From contig CANQMM010000003.1 in NCBI GenBank assembly GCA_947624955.1, positions 1-54,295 on the forward strand: a stretch of 54,295 nt of DNA, read 5' to 3'. Position 1 is the stretch's first letter, and every line of letters starts with the position of its first letter. This stretch comes from an uncultured Bacilli bacterium. GTDB taxonomy: Bacteria > Bacillota_I > Bacilli_A > RF39 > UBA660. Shown in pieces: positions 1-6,519 of the stretch. The notes under the pieces were generated by a model. It was not told where the DNA came from, ran no database searches, and saw nothing but the letters and a program-made list of their open reading frames with translations. Both the position numbers and the translations under genes were made by a program.

Positions 1-44
1 TCCAAATGGAGGCCGCCAGTATTTGGCCTTATAGGCCTTAGCGA

Positions 45-72
45 AAAACCACGTCTTATAGGCGTGGATTTT
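45..72 (+). terminator. intrinsic terminator-like hairpin
   Basis: A 7-bp stem (CCACGTC 49-55 with GGCGTGG 61-67, one G-T pair) closes a TTATA loop. It is flanked by A-runs on the left and T-runs on the right, so it could stop transcription in either direction. A second short hairpin (GGCC-TTATA-GGCC, 25-37) lies just before it. Together they look like the 3' end of a transcript from the left of the window. Confidence 0.5.
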
Positions 73-180
73 TATTTGTAGCAAAATTTTCCAATGATAA
101 CGCTTATAAAAATTTTTACTATTGCCAGAATGCAAAGCAATTAATTAAATGTTATTAAAATAAATAATATGTTAACTAGT

Positions 181-194
181 ATTTCCCGGGAAAT
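181..194. other. Noc-binding-type palindrome (NBS)
   Basis: ATTTCCCGGGAAAT is a perfect palindrome (extendable to 16 bp, 180-195). It is identical to the consensus I know for the B. subtilis nucleoid-occlusion protein Noc. Noc is a ParB paralogue that brings bound DNA to the membrane and blocks division over the nucleoid. The match is seen in the sequence; use by a Noc protein here is inferred, since no noc gene is in the window. Confidence 0.7.
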
Positions 195-195
195 A

Positions 196-211
196 TGTTT
201 CACGTGGAACA
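196..211. other. parS centromere site (ParB/Spo0J binding)
   Basis: On the minus strand this reads TGTTCCACGTGAAACA, an exact fit to the bacterial parS consensus TGTTNCACGTGAAACA. ParB-CTP loads at such sites, spreads, and recruits SMC and ParA for origin segregation. It lies one base from the Noc-type palindrome, upstream of the SRP RNA gene. This agrees with the origin-proximal gene order of the left part of the window. Confidence 0.85.
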
Positions 212-221
212 TAAAAATTAG

Positions 222-250
222 TTGAACTTTATAGTTAAATTTGTTATTAT
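222..250 (+). promoter_or_regulatory. SRP RNA promoter
   Basis: TTGAAC (222-227), a 17-base spacer and TATTAT (245-250) form a good vegetative sigma promoter. It would start transcription near G257, the first base of the SRP RNA helix. Confidence 0.75.
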
Positions 251-256
251 CTATTC

Positions 257-332
257 GTGCAACAAATATATTGGAACTTGGTCAGGGTCGGAAGACAGCA
301 GCCATAACATTCCCTGTTTGTGTGCACTTTTT
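257..332 (+). ncRNA. ffs: small bacterial SRP RNA (4.5S-type)
   Basis: This is the RNA scaffold of the signal recognition particle, which binds Ffh and directs co-translational targeting. The conserved apical domain is clear: GGTCAGG, then GGAAG and AGCAGCC (about 280-303). The ends pair (GTGCA-ACAAA near 257-266 with TTTGTGTGCAC near 317-327), and six Ts follow as a terminator. At about 76 nt it is the short form without the Alu domain. Placement just before tadA-dnaX matches B. subtilis scr. Confidence 0.85.
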
Positions 333-350
333 TAATGTGAGGTGGATTTT

Positions 351-779
351 ATGAATTGGAAATTTATGGATATAGCAATAGCTGAAGCAATTAAAGGAGC
401 TAAGAAAGATGAAGTACCTATTGGAGCAGTAATTGCAAAAGGCAACAAGATATATACAAAAGGATATAACAATCGAATTAAATCCCATTTAGTAACTGGC
501 CACGCCGAAGCAATAGTTATTAACAAAGCGTGTAAAAAATTAAAGTATTGGAAATTGAATGACTGTGAATTATACGTTACTTTGAAACCTTGTAAGATGT
601 GTATGGAAATAATCAGGGAAGCGGGAATAAAAAAAGTCTATTATTTATTAGATCCTTTAAAAGAAAAGGAAAATAGATATAAGGATGAGGTAAATTATAT
701 TAAAACAGCAAATGAAATTTATGAAAAAAAGTACGAAGAAATATTACAAAAATTTTTTGAAAATAAACGCACAAAATAG
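351..779 (+). CDS. tadA: tRNA-specific adenosine deaminase TadA
   Basis: TadA deaminates the wobble adenosine A34 of tRNA-Arg(ACG) to inosine. At 142 residues it has the family's usual length. The zinc/active-site motifs are His51-Ala-Glu53 and Pro80-Cys81-x-x-Cys84, so the catalytic Glu and three zinc ligands are all present. The start is the ATG at 351 behind GAGGTGG (339-345); an in-frame GTG at 342 falls inside that ribosome binding site and is unlikely. It follows the SRP RNA gene and precedes dnaX, as in B. subtilis. The stop codon lies inside a terminator hairpin, so dnaX has its own promoter. Confidence 0.92.
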   Translation: MNWKFMDIAIAEAIKGAKKDEVPIGAVIAKGNKIYTKGYNNRIKSHLVTGHAEAIVINKACKKLKYWKLNDCELYVTLKPCKMCMEIIREAGIKKVYYLLDPLKEKENRYKDEVNYIKTANEIYEKKYEEILQKFFENKRTK

Positions 780-789
780 TGCTTTTTTT
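769..789 (+). terminator. terminator overlapping the tadA stop codon
   Basis: GCAC (769-772), loop AAAATA and GTGC (779-782) are followed by seven Ts. The TAG of tadA (777-779) lies within the hairpin. Confidence 0.75.
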
Positions 790-810
790 ATGGGCATTTT
801 TAGGTAATAA

Positions 811-819
811 TGATATAAT
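811..819 (+). promoter_or_regulatory. extended -10 promoter for dnaX
   Basis: TGATATAAT is an extended -10 (TGN plus perfect TATAAT, 814-819) placed between the tadA terminator and the dnaX ribosome binding site. No good -35 is visible. Confidence 0.6.
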
Positions 820-847
820 GTTACTAACAGGTTGAGGTGAAAATCGA

Positions 848-2482
848 ATGAATTATAAAGTGCTTTACAGAAAATACCGACCTAAGGATTTTGATAATTT
901 GATTGGTCAAGATTATACTAAAAAAATGCTTACAAATATCATCGATTCAGGGAAGATTGGACACGCATATATTTTTACGGGCCCTAGAGGAACCGGGAAA
1001 ACTAGCAGTGCGAAGCTGTTTGCTAAAGCAATCAATTGCCTTGACTGTCATAATGGTAATCCTTGTGGAAAGTGTACTAATTGTGAACAGTTTGCTAGTT
1101 CTCCTGACATTATCGAAATTGATGCTGCTTCAAATAATGGTGTAGACGAAATAAGGGAGTTAATTGATAATGTTAAATTAAGCCCTAGTACATTAAAATA
1201 CAAAGTTTATATAATTGATGAAGTTCATATGTTATCTGCGAGCGCTTTTAATGCTTTACTACTAACTTTAGAAGAACCCCCAAGTCACGTTGTATTTATT
1301 TTAGCTACGACGGATATTCAAAAGGTACCAATAACTATATTATCAAGGTGTCAGCGTTTTGATTTTCGACCAATTGATACAAAGCATTTAATAGAGCGCC
1401 TAGAGTACGTTAGTAAAGAGGAAAAAATTAATATAACGCCGGAGGCCTTAGAAGAAATCGCTTTTATTTCGGCGGGTGGAATGCGTGATGCGTTAAGTAT
1501 TTTAGATCAAGTTGCTGCTGATAATGAAAAAGTAGACGTAGATACGGTAATCACTAATTTTGGAACGATTTCAGGGGAAAGAATAAAAAAATTTGTTGAT
1601 GATTTTCTAGAAAATAAGGTTAATGAAGTATTAAAATTTCTCCAGGATGTTAGCGATAAAGGAATATATTATAGCGTTTTTCTAGAAAAATTAATTCTAG
1701 AATTAAGAAATAGAGCGGTTCTTATTAAGTTAAATAAATTAAAGTACGACTTCCAAATTATTTATGATTTGATAATTGAACTTAATAATTGTTTATCTAA
1801 TATAAACATAAATATTAATCCTTATACTTTAATTGAAATGGCTATCTTGAAATATTTACAACCTAGTGGGGAAAATACAGATGCAAAACAGTTTGAAGAA
1901 ATAAAAGAAGAAAAACCAAGTTTACCATCTGAGGAAAAAACGATTGCTAAGCCGGAAAAAGTGGAAAAAAATATTTCCCGGGAAATAAAAGAGGTAAAAG
2001 AAACGAGCAAAAAGGAAAAAGTAAGTGATGAATTTGTTAAAATTCGCGTAAATAATTGTTTTGTTGGAGCTAATAAGGAGGCGAAACAAAAATTTGCTGA
2101 AAAATGGCGCGACTTACTCGATCAACTAGCAGTTACGGATATGTATATGATGTCACTATTAGCTGATTGTGAAGTGGAAGCAGCATCCGAAAATTATGTA
2201 ATTATCAGTTGCAAAGTTGACTCCACAAATGCTTTAATAAATAGTTCAATTAAGGAGATTGAAACATTATTTATGAATTTGTATAATATTGATTGTAGGT
2301 TTGTTGCTTTAACAAAAGACGAATGGCAAAAAGTCAAAGAGGAATATATCGCTAATCTAAAAAACAAGGTTACTTATACATTAATTGATGAAGAATATGA
2401 AGAGGCCTTAAGTGAAGAAAGTGACGAACTAGAAAAGTTAGCAAATGAAATATTTGGGAGTTCGAATATCGAATTTGAATAG
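848..2482 (+). CDS. dnaX: DNA polymerase III subunit tau/gamma
   Basis: DnaX is the clamp-loader ATPase that opens the beta clamp. The 544-residue protein has Walker A (GPRGTGKT, about residues 45-52), a four-Cys zinc module (CLDC...CGKCTNC), Walker B IIDEVHML, the Ser-Arg-Cys finger in ILSRCQRF, then an acidic/lysine-rich linker (about 340-395) and a tau-type C-terminal domain. ATG 848 follows GAGGTGA (834-840). The linker contains a Noc-type palindrome and, overlapping it, an A-AAA-AAT slippery heptamer (1966-1972). A -1 shift there would give a gamma-like product of about 393 residues. Neighbours ebfC and recR follow closely and are probably co-transcribed. Confidence 0.95.
   Translation: MNYKVLYRKYRPKDFDNLIGQDYTKKMLTNIIDSGKIGHAYIFTGPRGTGKTSSAKLFAKAINCLDCHNGNPCGKCTNCEQFASSPDIIEIDAASNNGVDEIRELIDNVKLSPSTLKYKVYIIDEVHMLSASAFNALLLTLEEPPSHVVFILATTDIQKVPITILSRCQRFDFRPIDTKHLIERLEYVSKEEKINITPEALEEIAFISAGGMRDALSILDQVAADNEKVDVDTVITNFGTISGERIKKFVDDFLENKVNEVLKFLQDVSDKGIYYSVFLEKLILELRNRAVLIKLNKLKYDFQIIYDLIIELNNCLSNINININPYTLIEMAILKYLQPSGENTDAKQFEEIKEEKPSLPSEEKTIAKPEKVEKNISREIKEVKETSKKEKVSDEFVKIRVNNCFVGANKEAKQKFAEKWRDLLDQLAVTDMYMMSLLADCEVEAASENYVIISCKVDSTNALINSSIKEIETLFMNLYNIDCRFVALTKDEWQKVKEEYIANLKNKVTYTLIDEEYEEALSEESDELEKLANEIFGSSNIEFE
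1973..1986. other. second Noc-binding-type palindrome, inside dnaX
   Basis: ATTTCCCGGGAAAT occurs again here, and the 16-bp extension (1972-1987) is also identical to the copy at 180-195. It lies in the poorly constrained linker of DnaX, where coding constraint is weak. I saw no third exact copy in the window. Confidence 0.6.
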
Positions 2483-2498
2483 GAAAGAGGAATAATAT

Positions 2499-2798
2499 AT
2501 GAATATGCAAGCAATAATGGCCCAAGCTCAGAAGATGCAACGCGATGTAATGAAAAAGAAAGAAGAAGTTGATAATAAGGAATTTATCGGGAAATCTGAA
2601 TGGGTGGAAGCTGTTGTAATGGGAAATAAAACAGTTAAAGAAATTCGGATTATTAAAGAAGGCACAATAGATGACGAGGACCGTGAAGTTTTACAAGATA
2701 TGTTGGTAATTGCAATTAATGATGCTATGGCACAAATAGATAAAGAAATGGAAAAAGCGATGGGCCCTTATGGGAATGCTTTAAATGGCTTATTCTAA
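2499..2798 (+). CDS. ebfC: nucleoid-associated protein YbaB/EbfC family
   Basis: A small DNA-binding protein of the YbaB/EbfC family (99 residues; the usual size is about 105). Its N-terminus is the family's Met/Gln-rich helix (NMQAIMAQAQKMQRDV), followed by the conserved beta segment and an Asp/Glu-rich DEDREVLQDMLVIAINDA helix. The family forms tweezer-like dimers that bind and compact DNA. It sits between dnaX and recR, the classic arrangement. GAGG-type ribosome binding site at about 2486; the stop codon TAA shares its last base with the recR start, so the genes are translationally coupled. Confidence 0.9.
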   Translation: MNMQAIMAQAQKMQRDVMKKKEEVDNKEFIGKSEWVEAVVMGNKTVKEIRIIKEGTIDDEDREVLQDMLVIAINDAMAQIDKEMEKAMGPYGNALNGLF

Positions 2799-3397
2799 TG
2801 ATATATCCAAGTAATTTAGCAGATTTAATTGATAGTTTTCGAAAATTACCAGGAATTGGAGAAAAAACCGCGGAGAGGCTTGCTTTATCGATTGTCGATT
2901 TTAAGCAGGATGATGTGGAATTTTTTGCCAATAGTTTAGTTAGTTGCCGAAACAAATTACATCGATGTGCAGTTTGTGGACATATAACGGACAAAGAAAT
3001 ATGTGATATTTGTAGTGATGAGCAACGCGATGGTAAAACTATTTGCGTTTTAGAAGATTATAAAAGTGTCTTCGCTTTTGAAAAAGCGGGAAATTATCGC
3101 GGAAAGTATCACGTATTAAACGGCCTTATTTCCCCGATTGATGGAATAAATCCGGAAGATATCAACATTTCTTCGTTGTTTAAGAGAATTGAGAATGAAA
3201 AAGACGTCGAGTTAATTATTGCCCTTAAATCAACGGTGGAAGGAGAAGCAACGTCTCTATATCTTCAAAAAGTCTTGGAAGGTCGTGGGGTAAAAATTTC
3301 CCGTTTATCTTATGGTATTTCAATGGGAACGGAAATCGATTATCTTGATGAGATGACTTTGGATAGGGCTTTGGAAGATAGAAAAGTAATATCATAA
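2798..3397 (+). CDS. recR: recombination mediator RecR
   Basis: RecR acts with RecO and RecF to load RecA at gaps and breaks. The 199-residue protein (standard length) has an N-terminal helix-hairpin-helix (LPGIGEKTAERLA), a four-cysteine zinc finger (CAVCGHITDKEICDIC), a TOPRIM core (ICVLEDYKSVFAFE; ALKSTVEGEATS) and the C-terminal Walker-B-like strand. The ATG overlaps the ebfC stop by one base. Confidence 0.95.
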   Translation: MIYPSNLADLIDSFRKLPGIGEKTAERLALSIVDFKQDDVEFFANSLVSCRNKLHRCAVCGHITDKEICDICSDEQRDGKTICVLEDYKSVFAFEKAGNYRGKYHVLNGLISPIDGINPEDINISSLFKRIENEKDVELIIALKSTVEGEATSLYLQKVLEGRGVKISRLSYGISMGTEIDYLDEMTLDRALEDRKVIS

Positions 3398-3434
3398 GTC
3401 CGAAAGTTTTTCATAAAATTTATTGAGGGATTTT

Positions 3435-3617
3435 ATGAAAAAAATATTTAATGTAGTTAAAAAAGTATGTATTGCAATATTTTTACTTTATGGTCTTAAT
3501 GTATTAATTTCAGCATTAGATATTATGATTCCAATTAATATAGTTACGGTGGCTACAGTGACGTTGCTTGGTATTCCGGGGCTTTTATCTTTAATAGTTA
3601 TGGTATTTCTATTATAG
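3435..3617 (+). CDS. bofA: BofA-family sigma-K processing regulator
   Basis: In B. subtilis BofA is a membrane protein of the forespore-surrounding membrane that, with SpoIVFA, inhibits the SpoIVFB protease that matures pro-sigma-K. This 60-residue protein has two hydrophobic segments and the family signature IPINIVTVATVTLLGIPG near the C-terminus. The ATG at 3435 is chosen because GAGGGA (3425-3430) sits in front of it; an upstream TTG at 3423 has no such site. It follows recR, as in B. subtilis, and is a first sign that the organism sporulates. Confidence 0.8.
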   Translation: MKKIFNVVKKVCIAIFLLYGLNVLISALDIMIPINIVTVATVTLLGIPGLLSLIVMVFLL

Positions 3618-3628
3618 TAGGTGGTTTT

Positions 3629-4477
3629 ATGGTAGTAGCAGAGGAAATAGGAAAAATATATAAGCGTTATCATGAGGACAAGCTCGCTCATGCTTTTTTG
3701 CTTGAAACTAATGATGTTAATAAGTGCTATAAAGACGTACTAGAACTAGTCAAAATGCTAAATTGTCCTTATGAATATAATGATAGCTGTAATCGAGAAT
3801 GTAATTTATGTACTTTGGTTGATACTTTAAATCTACCTAGTTTAATTGTAGTTAATCCGGAAGGGATGAGTATTAATAAAGACCAAATTTTAGCTTTACA
3901 AGAGAGATTTTCTACTAAACCGGTATATGCCAAATTTAATATATATATTATAAATGATTGTGACCGTTTAAATGCTTCTTCAGCAAATACAATGTTAAAA
4001 TTTTTAGAAGAACCAACAGATGATATACTAGGTTTTTTTATAACTAAAAACAAAGAAAATGTGATTAGTACTGTAAAAAGTCGTTGTCAAATAATGCGGG
4101 TTATGTATAATCAAGATGAAAACCAAGATGATAAATACACTGAACTTTGTAATTATCTCAATGATGTCTATAAATGCGATTATGATACAATGTATATTAA
4201 CCGCAAAGATTTTGTTGAAACAATGGGTGAGCGAAAAGGACTAGAAGAAGCTTTTGGATGGATGATCCAAGAATTTGTAAATTATAATTTTGATTTGCTT
4301 GGCGAACCGAGAAATAGTAAAATAGTTAAAGAGAGCTTTAGTAAAAAGCTAAATGTGAAGAATATTGGAAAAGGAATCGATATTTTAAAAAAAATTTTGC
4401 TTATGTTAAGAAATAATGGTAATATTGATTTAATTTTAGATATGTTCTACTTTGAAATGAGGGATTTAGATGTATAA
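3629..4477 (+). CDS. holB: DNA polymerase III delta-prime subunit
   Basis: The 282-residue delta-prime subunit is the rigid stator of the clamp loader. The AAA+ fold is recognisable (HAFLLETNDVNKCY at the position of Walker A, without the GxxxxGKT motif, as expected for delta-prime). It has a four-Cys zinc module (CPYEYNDSCNRECNLC), the DQILALQERFSTKP region, IINDCDRLNASSANTMLKFL and an SRC motif (VKSRCQIM). Ribosome binding site AGGTGG (3619-3624). It overlaps the next gene by 8 bases, so holB-ricT are coupled. Confidence 0.9.
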   Translation: MVVAEEIGKIYKRYHEDKLAHAFLLETNDVNKCYKDVLELVKMLNCPYEYNDSCNRECNLCTLVDTLNLPSLIVVNPEGMSINKDQILALQERFSTKPVYAKFNIYIINDCDRLNASSANTMLKFLEEPTDDILGFFITKNKENVISTVKSRCQIMRVMYNQDENQDDKYTELCNYLNDVYKCDYDTMYINRKDFVETMGERKGLEEAFGWMIQEFVNYNFDLLGEPRNSKIVKESFSKKLNVKNIGKGIDILKKILLMLRNNGNIDLILDMFYFEMRDLDV

Positions 4478-5246
4478 ATACTATGGTGTTTCGTTTAAAA
4501 GTGATGGAAAAATATATATCTTTAAGTTTGAAGAAGATTTAGATAAGGGAACTAATGTCATCGTCGAAACAGAAAAAGGGTTACAGTTTGGGAAAATTAA
4601 TATCTTAATTGATGAAGAAGACTTAAAGTTAAGTATCGAAAACATCAAGAATATCGTAAGGGTTGCGACGGAAAAAGATGAGGCAATACAAGCGAAGAAT
4701 ATGAAAGATAGTAAAAATGCTCTTGCGAAAGCGGTGGATTTTGCTAAAGAATTAGAATTAGATATGCATTTCATCGATGCTAGTTATACTTTTGATAGAA
4801 AACAATTACTTTTTAACTTTATAGCAGATGACCGAGTAGATTTTAGAGAACTTGCTAAACGCTTAGCGGGTGTTTATCGAACAAGAATCGAGTTACGGCA
4901 AATCGGGGCGCGTGATAAAGCACGGGAAGTCGGCGGTATTGGTGCTTGTGGCCGAAAATTATGCTGTTCTTCATTTTTAAATCATATCGACGTGGTAAGT
5001 ATGAGTATGGCTAAAAATCAGAATATCGCGTTAAATCCTTCAAAGATAAATGGCTGTTGTGGAAGATTACTTTGTTGTTTGGCTTATGAAGATGAAGAAT
5101 ATATTCGGTGTAGTAAAGGTTTACCAAGTGTTGGACAGAAAGTGAATACAGAATTTGGGAATGGGCAAGTAGTTAGTGTCGATATCTTAAGCAGAAAATA
5201 TATTGTCGATATCAATGGTGAAAAGAAAGAAGTTGTATTAAATTAA
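4470..5246 (+). CDS. ricT: PSP1-domain protein RicT (YaaT)
   Basis: RicT (YaaT) is part of the RicAFT (YlbF-YmcA-YaaT) complex, which carries Fe-S clusters. In B. subtilis it stimulates RNase Y-dependent mRNA maturation and is needed for competence, biofilms and sporulation. The 258-residue protein has the PSP1 domain with the clustered cysteines GACGRKLCCSSFL and NGCCGRLLCCLAYE in its second half. The gene order holB-ricT-yabB is that of B. subtilis except that yabA, the DnaA regulator normally between ricT and yabB, is missing. Confidence 0.92.
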   Translation: MYKYYGVSFKSDGKIYIFKFEEDLDKGTNVIVETEKGLQFGKINILIDEEDLKLSIENIKNIVRVATEKDEAIQAKNMKDSKNALAKAVDFAKELELDMHFIDASYTFDRKQLLFNFIADDRVDFRELAKRLAGVYRTRIELRQIGARDKAREVGGIGACGRKLCCSSFLNHIDVVSMSMAKNQNIALNPSKINGCCGRLLCCLAYEDEEYIRCSKGLPSVGQKVNTEFGNGQVVSVDILSRKYIVDINGEKKEVVLN

Positions 5247-5247
5247 A

Positions 5248-5985
5248 GTGGCAAATGTAAAGAATGATTTATTCGATTATGGTTTACAAATTTATCAATA
5301 TGAAGATAGCTTTAAATTTAGTTTAGATTCAATTTTACTAGCGGAATTTGTAGATTTGAAACCTTCGATTAAGACAATTGTGGACTTTTGTACGGGAAAT
5401 GCTCCGGTACCGTTAATTTTATCGACGAAAACCAAAGCCAAAATTTATGGTTTTGAGATTCAAAATAATATTTACGACTTAGCTAAAATGTCTGTAGCGG
5501 CGAATAATTTAACTGATCAGATTGAAATATATAATGCGGATTTAAAAGAAGCCTTAGAATATACGCTACCGGAAAGCATCGATGTCGTAACTTGCAATCC
5601 ACCATATTTTAAAGTCAATAAAGATGCAATGATTAATGAAAACGAAGAGAAAGCCATTGCTCGGCATGAAATTAAAGCAACTTTAGAAGATATAGTTATT
5701 ACTTCAAAATATGTATTAAAAAATAAAGGAGCTTTATATTTTGTCCACCGGCCGGAACGTTTAGAGGAATTAATTCAGTTATTGAGTAAATATAATTTTA
5801 GAATAAAAAAATTACAGTTTATCTATGCAGGATTTAATAAGGAAGCTATAATGATATTAGTTAAAGCAGTAAAAAACGGCCTTTATGGAATGAAAATTGG
5901 TAGACCGATAGATGTCTTACAATATAAAAGCTATAAAGGAATTTTTGAGGGTGATGTTAATGAAACTAATCGTGGGATTGGGTAA
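5248..5985 (+). CDS. yabB: tRNA1(Val) (adenine(37)-N6)-methyltransferase
   Basis: A class I SAM-dependent methyltransferase of 245 residues. It opens with the family's LDSILLAEF helix, has a SAM site (IVDFCTGNAPVPLIL, where the usual DLGTGxG is varied to DFCTGNA) and the NPPY catalytic motif (VVTCNPPYFKVNK) typical of N6-adenine methylation. It starts with GTG one base after the ricT stop; no in-frame ATG lies nearby. It overlaps pth by 26 bases. The exact tRNA target is inferred from family and position. Confidence 0.85.
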   Translation: MANVKNDLFDYGLQIYQYEDSFKFSLDSILLAEFVDLKPSIKTIVDFCTGNAPVPLILSTKTKAKIYGFEIQNNIYDLAKMSVAANNLTDQIEIYNADLKEALEYTLPESIDVVTCNPPYFKVNKDAMINENEEKAIARHEIKATLEDIVITSKYVLKNKGALYFVHRPERLEELIQLLSKYNFRIKKLQFIYAGFNKEAIMILVKAVKNGLYGMKIGRPIDVLQYKSYKGIFEGDVNETNRGIG

Positions 5986-6511
5986 TCCCGGTAAAGAATA
6001 CGAAAACACGAGGCATAATATTGGTTTTATGACTTTAGATAGCTATTTACCGGATGTTAAATGGAGTGAAAAATTTAAAGCTTTATATTATGAAAAAGTA
6101 ATTAATAATGAAAAAGTTTTATTTATTAAACCTTTGACTTATATGAATTTATCGGGAGATGCGGTTTATAAATATGTCGATTATTATGATATAGCAATCC
6201 AAGATATATTAGTAATCCAAGATGATATGGATTTAGAGGTTGGCAGTTATAAATTAAAGAAAAATAGTAGTTCCGGTGGTCATAACGGAATTAAATCAAT
6301 TATTGCTGCCTTGGGTAGTGAAGAGTTTGCTAGATTAAAGATTGGGATAGCACACAATAAAAGTATGGATACCAAAGATTATGTATTAGGTAGATTTAAA
6401 GAAGAGGAAAGGGAGATTATCAATAATAATTTGCCAACATTTAATAAAATAATCGATTCTTTTATTAGTGATGGTATAGAAAAGACAATGAATATTTATA
6501 ATACTAAATAG
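5960..6511 (+). CDS. pth: peptidyl-tRNA hydrolase
   Basis: Pth releases tRNA from peptidyl-tRNAs that drop off the ribosome. The 183-residue protein (usual length about 190) begins MKLIVGLGNPGKEYENTRHN, carrying the family Asn in GLGNPG and the catalytic His in TRHNIGF. It also has the DDMDLEVG and SGGHNGIKSI motifs. ATG 5960 is chosen because GAGGGTG (5947-5953) is well placed for it; upstream in-frame starts would add residues that no Pth has. In B. subtilis pth (spoVC) also precedes mfd. Confidence 0.95.
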   Translation: MKLIVGLGNPGKEYENTRHNIGFMTLDSYLPDVKWSEKFKALYYEKVINNEKVLFIKPLTYMNLSGDAVYKYVDYYDIAIQDILVIQDDMDLEVGSYKLKKNSSSGGHNGIKSIIAALGSEEFARLKIGIAHNKSMDTKDYVLGRFKEEEREIINNNLPTFNKIIDSFISDGIEKTMNIYNTK

Positions 6512-6519
6512 AGGCATAT

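Noticed and set aside
1-350. Replication origin
   Set aside because: parS suggests proximity to the origin, but no DnaA-box cluster (TTATCCACA-like) is visible anywhere in the window.
5912-5959. N-terminal extension of pth
   Set aside because: The extra residues are the yabB 3' end read in another frame; the ribosome binding site fits ATG 5960.
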